A stretch of 19,176 nucleotides of DNA from Opitutia bacterium UBA7374 (lineage in GTDB: Bacteria > Verrucomicrobiota > Verrucomicrobiia > Opitutales > Coraliomargaritaceae). Under the pieces are notes generated by a model, which worked only from the letters and a program-made list of their open reading frames with translations, did no database searches and was not told the origin of the DNA. How positions within the stretch are numbered: the stretch's first letter is position 1; every line of letters begins with the position of its first letter. Both the position numbers and the translations under genes were made by a program. The DNA lies in NCBI GenBank assembly GCA_002469895.1, contig DKOA01000073.1, forward strand, positions 1 through 19,176, given 5' to 3'. This document shows, one piece after another, positions 15,479-19,176 of this stretch.

Positions 15479-16558
15479 ATGAAACTTCAAAGTACCGCAC
15501 TGTCCGTCTTCATTGTGGTGACTGTTTTTTACCTGCTCCACATCGGGCAAGGTCTCATTCAACCCATTGTCATTGCTGGTGTAGTCGCTTATCTCATCAG
15601 TATTCTGGCGCACGCCATCAGTGCCATGCCCCTGCGGGGGATCCGGGTGCCGAAATGGCTCTCCATGGTGCTCGCACTCGGTATCATATTTACCTCGATC
15701 AGCCTGCTCATACAATTAGTCACGGAAAACATCAAAAGCGTGGTCGATGTGGCCCCCGCCTACCAACAGAACCTGGAGAGCCGCATCTATGAAATCTATG
15801 CCCTCTTCGGAGTGAGTGGCTCAGAGGCTCCCAACCTGCATGAGTTTATCAACAAGATCGACCTCCGCGCCTACCTACAAGACTTCGGGAAAACCGTGCG
15901 CAATCTGGTCAGCCGTACCGGGGTCATCATTGTTTACCTGCTCTTCCTTCTCGCCGAACAGCGGACCTTCAAACCGAAGATCCGGGCACTCTTTCCTGAA
16001 CAATTGCGCCAACGCGAAGTCTTTCACCTGATCGGCCGAATCAGTAAAGATGTGCGGCTCTATATCGGCATTAAAGTGCTGACCAGTGCCGCTACCGGCC
16101 TGCTCAGTTACTTCGTCATGAGTCTGATCGGTCTAGACTTTGCCAGTTTTTGGGCCGTCCTCATCTTTCTCCTCAACTTTATTCCGACCATCGGTTCGAT
16201 CATCGCTACTCTCTTCCCATCCGCTTTGGCTCTTGTCCAGTTCGATACGATGCGCCCTTTTTTCCTCGTGGTCGCTGCTATTTGCCTCATTCAATTTGCC
16301 ATTGGCAGCCTTATCGAACCCCGACTAATGGGCAGTAAACTAAACCTCAGCCCGATGATTATCCTCTTCTCCCTCGGTCTCTGGGGCGCCGTCTGGGGCA
16401 TCCCCGGCATGTTCCTTTGCGTCCCCTTTACGGTCATTATCATGATTGTCTGTGCCCACTTCCCCGCCACGCGGGCGCTCGCCATACTGCTCTCCGGCAA
16501 CGGACAGCTTCCGGTCGGGCAGAACAACGATTCGGGCACCGCCGACGTAAAAAACTGA
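15479..16558 (+). CDS. AI-2E family membrane transporter (PF01594 type)
   Basis: This 359-aa polytopic inner-membrane protein has the usual family topology: N-terminal hydrophobic segments (about 8-45 and 58-82), a less hydrophobic middle (about 85-145), and a C-terminal bundle. The C-terminal signature is NFIPTIGSIIATLFPSAL, then IEPRLMGSKLNLSPMIILFSL followed by LWGAVWGIPGMFLCVPF. Family members have been linked to autoinducer-2 export and, in some cases, sodium/proton antiport, so the actual substrate cannot be told from sequence. The last 20 residues are polar and cytoplasmic-looking. It lies 49 bp after rdgB and may have its own promoter; there is no Shine-Dalgarno sequence. Confidence 0.93.
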   Translation: MKLQSTALSVFIVVTVFYLLHIGQGLIQPIVIAGVVAYLISILAHAISAMPLRGIRVPKWLSMVLALGIIFTSISLLIQLVTENIKSVVDVAPAYQQNLESRIYEIYALFGVSGSEAPNLHEFINKIDLRAYLQDFGKTVRNLVSRTGVIIVYLLFLLAEQRTFKPKIRALFPEQLRQREVFHLIGRISKDVRLYIGIKVLTSAATGLLSYFVMSLIGLDFASFWAVLIFLLNFIPTIGSIIATLFPSALALVQFDTMRPFFLVVAAICLIQFAIGSLIEPRLMGSKLNLSPMIILFSLGLWGAVWGIPGMFLCVPFTVIIMIVCAHFPATRALAILLSGNGQLPVGQNNDSGTADVKN

Positions 16559-16590
16559 GAGAAGGCTAGAGGCCGGCACACTGCCTTGAC

Positions 16591-16618
16591 TTGACGGCTT
16601 GCGGCTCTTTTCTAACTG
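16591..16618 (+). promoter_or_regulatory. Candidate promoter of pyc
   Basis: TTGACG (16591-16596), a 16-bp spacer and TAACTG (16613-16618) end 9 nt before the pyc ATG. An overlapping TTGACT (16586-16591) is a second -35 option. The -10 match is weak. The spacing again implies a leaderless or nearly leaderless mRNA. Confidence 0.3.
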
Positions 16619-16627
16619 CAAACTACG

Positions 16628-19176
16628 ATGCAGAAAAATACACTGAAACTACTTGCCGCCAACCGCAGTGAAATCGCTGTCCGCATCTTCCGCAGCGCGA
16701 CTGAACTCGGGTGTCGCACCGTTGCCGTTTACGCCAACGAAGACCGCTTCGGCGTCCACCGCTTCAAAGCCGATGAGTCCTACCTCGTCGGTCAAGGCAA
16801 AGGGCCCGTCGCCGCCTACCTCGACATCGACAGCGTCATCGACCTGGCAAAAGACCACGACGTCGACCTGATCCACCCGGGATACGGATTCCTCTCCGAA
16901 AATGCGGCCTTTGCCAACGCCTGCGAAGCCAATAACATCACTTTCGTCGGTCCTAGTTCCGACCTCCTTGCGCGCATGGGGGACAAAATCGAAGCGCGCA
17001 AAATTGCCGATCAGGCAAAAGTGCCCACCCTGCCGGGAACAGAAGATCCCGTTACCGATCCGGCAAAAGCGCTCAAAATCGCCAAGAAAATTGGCTTCCC
17101 CCTCATCATCAAGGCAGCCTTTGGCGGCGGTGGCCGCGGCATGCGCGTGGTCAAAGACCCCAAGGATCTTAAACATTTCCTCGAAGAAGCCCAGGGCGAG
17201 GCCCAGCGCGCCTTCGGCAACTCCGCCGTTTTCCTCGAGCGCTATATCGAGCGGGCCAAGCATATCGAAGTGCAGATCCTCGGCGACAAACAAGGCAACG
17301 TCGTCCACCTGCACGAGCGCGACTGCTCGGTCCAACGGCGGCACCAAAAAGTCATTGAGATCGCCCCTTCCATCGGCTTGCCCGACGAAGTCCGCGACGA
17401 CCTCTGCCAGGCCGCCGTACAAATTGCAAAATCCATCGGCTACTACAACGCCGGCACTGTTGAATTCCTCTACGATCTGGACACCCACGAATGGTTCTTC
17501 ATTGAAATGAACCCCCGCATCCAAGTAGAGCACACCGTAACTGAAGTTATCACCGGTATCGACATCGTGCGCAGTCAGGTTTTGATCGCCCAAGGGTACA
17601 GCCTACATGGCAAGGAAATTGGCATCCCCGAACAAGAGAATATCCCGCGCAACGGAGTCGCCATTCAGGCCCGCATAACCACCGAGGACCCGGAAAAAAA
17701 CTTCGCCCCGGACTACGGAAAAATTGTCAACTACCGCAGTGCCGCCGGTTTTGGCATTCGCCTCGACGGCGCGATGGGCGACACCGGGGCCGTCATCACC
17801 CCTTTCTATGACTCCCTTCTGGTCAAGCTTACCGCATCTGCCAGCAACTTCGAGTTGGCCATCCAGCGGATGGAACGCGCGCTTAGCGAAATGCGCATCC
17901 GCGGAGTCAAGACCAACATCCCCTTCATCGAAAACGTCGTCGGCCACCAGATTTTCAAGTCCGGACAGGCCACCACCACCCTGATCGATACGACCAAGGG
18001 CCTCTTCCAGTTTAAGCGCCGCCGTGACCGCGCGACCAAGCTCCTCAATCTCCTCGGCGAGACCATTGTTAATGGTAATGAACAAGTCAAAGGGCGCCCC
18101 GTGCCCACCATGGATCTACCTGTCATCATACCCGAGCACGATCACACAGTTGCCTTGCCTGCAGGCACAAAGAACTATCTCAATAAGCACGGCCCTGAAA
18201 AATTTGCCCAATGGACACGTCGCCAGAAGCGGCTCCTCGTCACCGACACGACCATGCGGGACGCCCACCAGTCGCTCCTTGCGGCCCGCATGCGCAGCTA
18301 CGACCAGCTCAAAGTGGCCGATGCCATGGCCCACCGCGCAGCCGATCTCTACAGCCTCGAATGCTGGGGTGGAGCCACCTTTGACACTTCCATGCGCTTT
18401 CTTTACGAAAACCCCTTCAAGCGCCTGCGGCGCCTGCGGGAGCGTATCCCCAACATCTGTTTTCAAATGCTCCTGCGCGGAGCCAACGGGGTCGGCTACT
18501 CCAACTACCCCGACAATGTCATCCGCGGATTCATCCAGCACTCCGCCGAGAGCGGCATGGATATCTTCCGCGTCTTCGACTCGCTCAACTACCTGCCCAA
18601 CCTCAAGGTAGCGATGGATGCCATCCGCACACGGACAAACTCTGTCTGCGAGGCAACACTCTGCTACACCGGCGACATTCTCGACACCAAGCGCGACAAG
18701 TACACCCTCGCCTACTATGTCGAGATGGCTAAAGAGCTGGAGCGCATGGGAGCGCACATCCTAGCTCTCAAGGATATGTCCGGCCTCTGTACCCCGAACG
18801 CTGTATATAAGCTAGTCAAGGCGCTCCGTCAGGAGACCGGCCTGCCCGTCCACTTCCACACACACGACTCCTCCGGCATTGCCGGAGCCTCCGTGATCAA
18901 GGCCGCCGAAGCGGGCGTCGACGCGGTCGACCTGGCCACCGCCTCCCTCTCCGGCCTCACTTCTCAGCCCAACCTAAATTCCATCGTCAACGCCCTTCGC
19001 TCCGATCCCCGCGATACCGGCCTCGACCTGAATTTCCTCAATCAACTCTCGATCTACTGGGAGGCCGTACGACAATACTACGGACCCTTCGACACCAGCC
19101 CGAAGTTCGGCAGCGCCGAAGTCTACACCCACGAGATGCCGGGCGGTCAGTATACCAATCTGCGCGAGCAGGCCCG
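16628..19176 (+). CDS. pyc: Pyruvate carboxylase (3' partial)
   Basis: The frame is open without a stop from the ATG at 16628 to the window edge (849 codons). Pyc carboxylates pyruvate to oxaloacetate with ATP, bicarbonate and biotin, refilling the TCA cycle. The biotin carboxylase domain (1 to about 450) has LLAANRSEIAVRIFR, HPGYGFLSEN, the ATP-grasp glycine loop KAAFGGGGRGMRVV (Lys162), and EMNPRIQVEHTVTE (Glu293, Asn295, Arg297). The carboxyltransferase domain starts near 535 with TDTTMRDAHQSLLAAR (Arg544, Asp545). It continues with LKDMSG, holding the lysine expected to be carboxylated (Lys715), and HFHTHDSSG with metal ligands His744 and His746. Both domains in one chain mark a single-polypeptide Pyc rather than separate biotin carboxylase and oxaloacetate decarboxylase subunits. 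The biotin carrier domain lies beyond the window. GC is high, which opens long antisense frames. Confidence 0.96.
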   Translation, partial: MQKNTLKLLAANRSEIAVRIFRSATELGCRTVAVYANEDRFGVHRFKADESYLVGQGKGPVAAYLDIDSVIDLAKDHDVDLIHPGYGFLSENAAFANACEANNITFVGPSSDLLARMGDKIEARKIADQAKVPTLPGTEDPVTDPAKALKIAKKIGFPLIIKAAFGGGGRGMRVVKDPKDLKHFLEEAQGEAQRAFGNSAVFLERYIERAKHIEVQILGDKQGNVVHLHERDCSVQRRHQKVIEIAPSIGLPDEVRDDLCQAAVQIAKSIGYYNAGTVEFLYDLDTHEWFFIEMNPRIQVEHTVTEVITGIDIVRSQVLIAQGYSLHGKEIGIPEQENIPRNGVAIQARITTEDPEKNFAPDYGKIVNYRSAAGFGIRLDGAMGDTGAVITPFYDSLLVKLTASASNFELAIQRMERALSEMRIRGVKTNIPFIENVVGHQIFKSGQATTTLIDTTKGLFQFKRRRDRATKLLNLLGETIVNGNEQVKGRPVPTMDLPVIIPEHDHTVALPAGTKNYLNKHGPEKFAQWTRRQKRLLVTDTTMRDAHQSLLAARMRSYDQLKVADAMAHRAADLYSLECWGGATFDTSMRFLYENPFKRLRRLRERIPNICFQMLLRGANGVGYSNYPDNVIRGFIQHSAESGMDIFRVFDSLNYLPNLKVAMDAIRTRTNSVCEATLCYTGDILDTKRDKYTLAYYVEMAKELERMGAHILALKDMSGLCTPNAVYKLVKALRQETGLPVHFHTHDSSGIAGASVIKAAEAGVDAVDLATASLSGLTSQPNLNSIVNALRSDPRDTGLDLNFLNQLSIYWEAVRQYYGPFDTSPKFGSAEVYTHEMPGGQYTNLREQA

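Noticed and set aside
16649..17593. Long minus-strand open frame (314 codons) opposite pyc
   Set aside because: It lies entirely within the biotin carboxylase domain of a clear pyc. The frame is open because of GC-rich codon use on the sense strand, and its protein is not family-like.
17603..18757. Two further minus-strand frames opposite pyc
   Set aside because: These have the same cause: shadows of the high-GC pyc coding strand, with no start signals or recognisable domains.

Overview
The window looks like chromosomal DNA from a marine or aquatic verrucomicrobium, most likely of the Opitutae/Puniceicoccales type (inference). The clues are the TonB-dependent receptor, which carries the long acidic N-terminus and 'DFVVTA' box typical of that group, a PVC-flavoured Dxs, and an almost complete lack of Shine-Dalgarno sequences. 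I recognise no RNA genes, insertion sequences, CRISPR arrays or phage genes.

Left part (1-5534): the 3' part of a secreted glycoside hydrolase (GH128-like) enters from the left edge behind a (TDGG)5 linker and ends at a strong hairpin terminator. A gene-free stretch of about 550 bp follows, AT-rich in its second half, with a candidate promoter and a 19-bp palindrome. Then comes a large outer-membrane TonB-dependent receptor. The hydrolase is clearly more AT-rich than the rest: hand-counted 60-base lines give about 37-40% GC there against 55-67% in ribD and pyc. This part looks accessory.

Middle part (5686-10204, minus strand): an apparent operon in the order pta catalytic protein, stand-alone P-loop/DRTGG protein (the other half of a long Pta), xseB, dxs. 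Acetyl-CoA/acetyl-phosphate exchange and the first step of the non-mevalonate isoprenoid pathway are thus co-transcribed.

Right part (10352-19176): murJ (lipid II flippase, plus strand) converges on and overlaps a TPR protein gene (minus strand). A plus-strand run follows: metallo-beta-lactamase-fold hydrolase, ribD, rdgB, an AI-2E family membrane protein, and pyruvate carboxylase, which runs off the right edge. These are ordinary housekeeping genes. Dxs, Pta and Pyc all act near the pyruvate/acetyl-CoA node, but I see no direct evidence of shared regulation.

The most unusual items are the glycoside hydrolase with a repeat domain inserted into its barrel and copied at its C-terminus, the split Pta, and several genes whose only visible -10 element lies 8-9 nt before the ATG, suggesting leaderless mRNAs. 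I found no convincing new multi-gene defence or mobile system.
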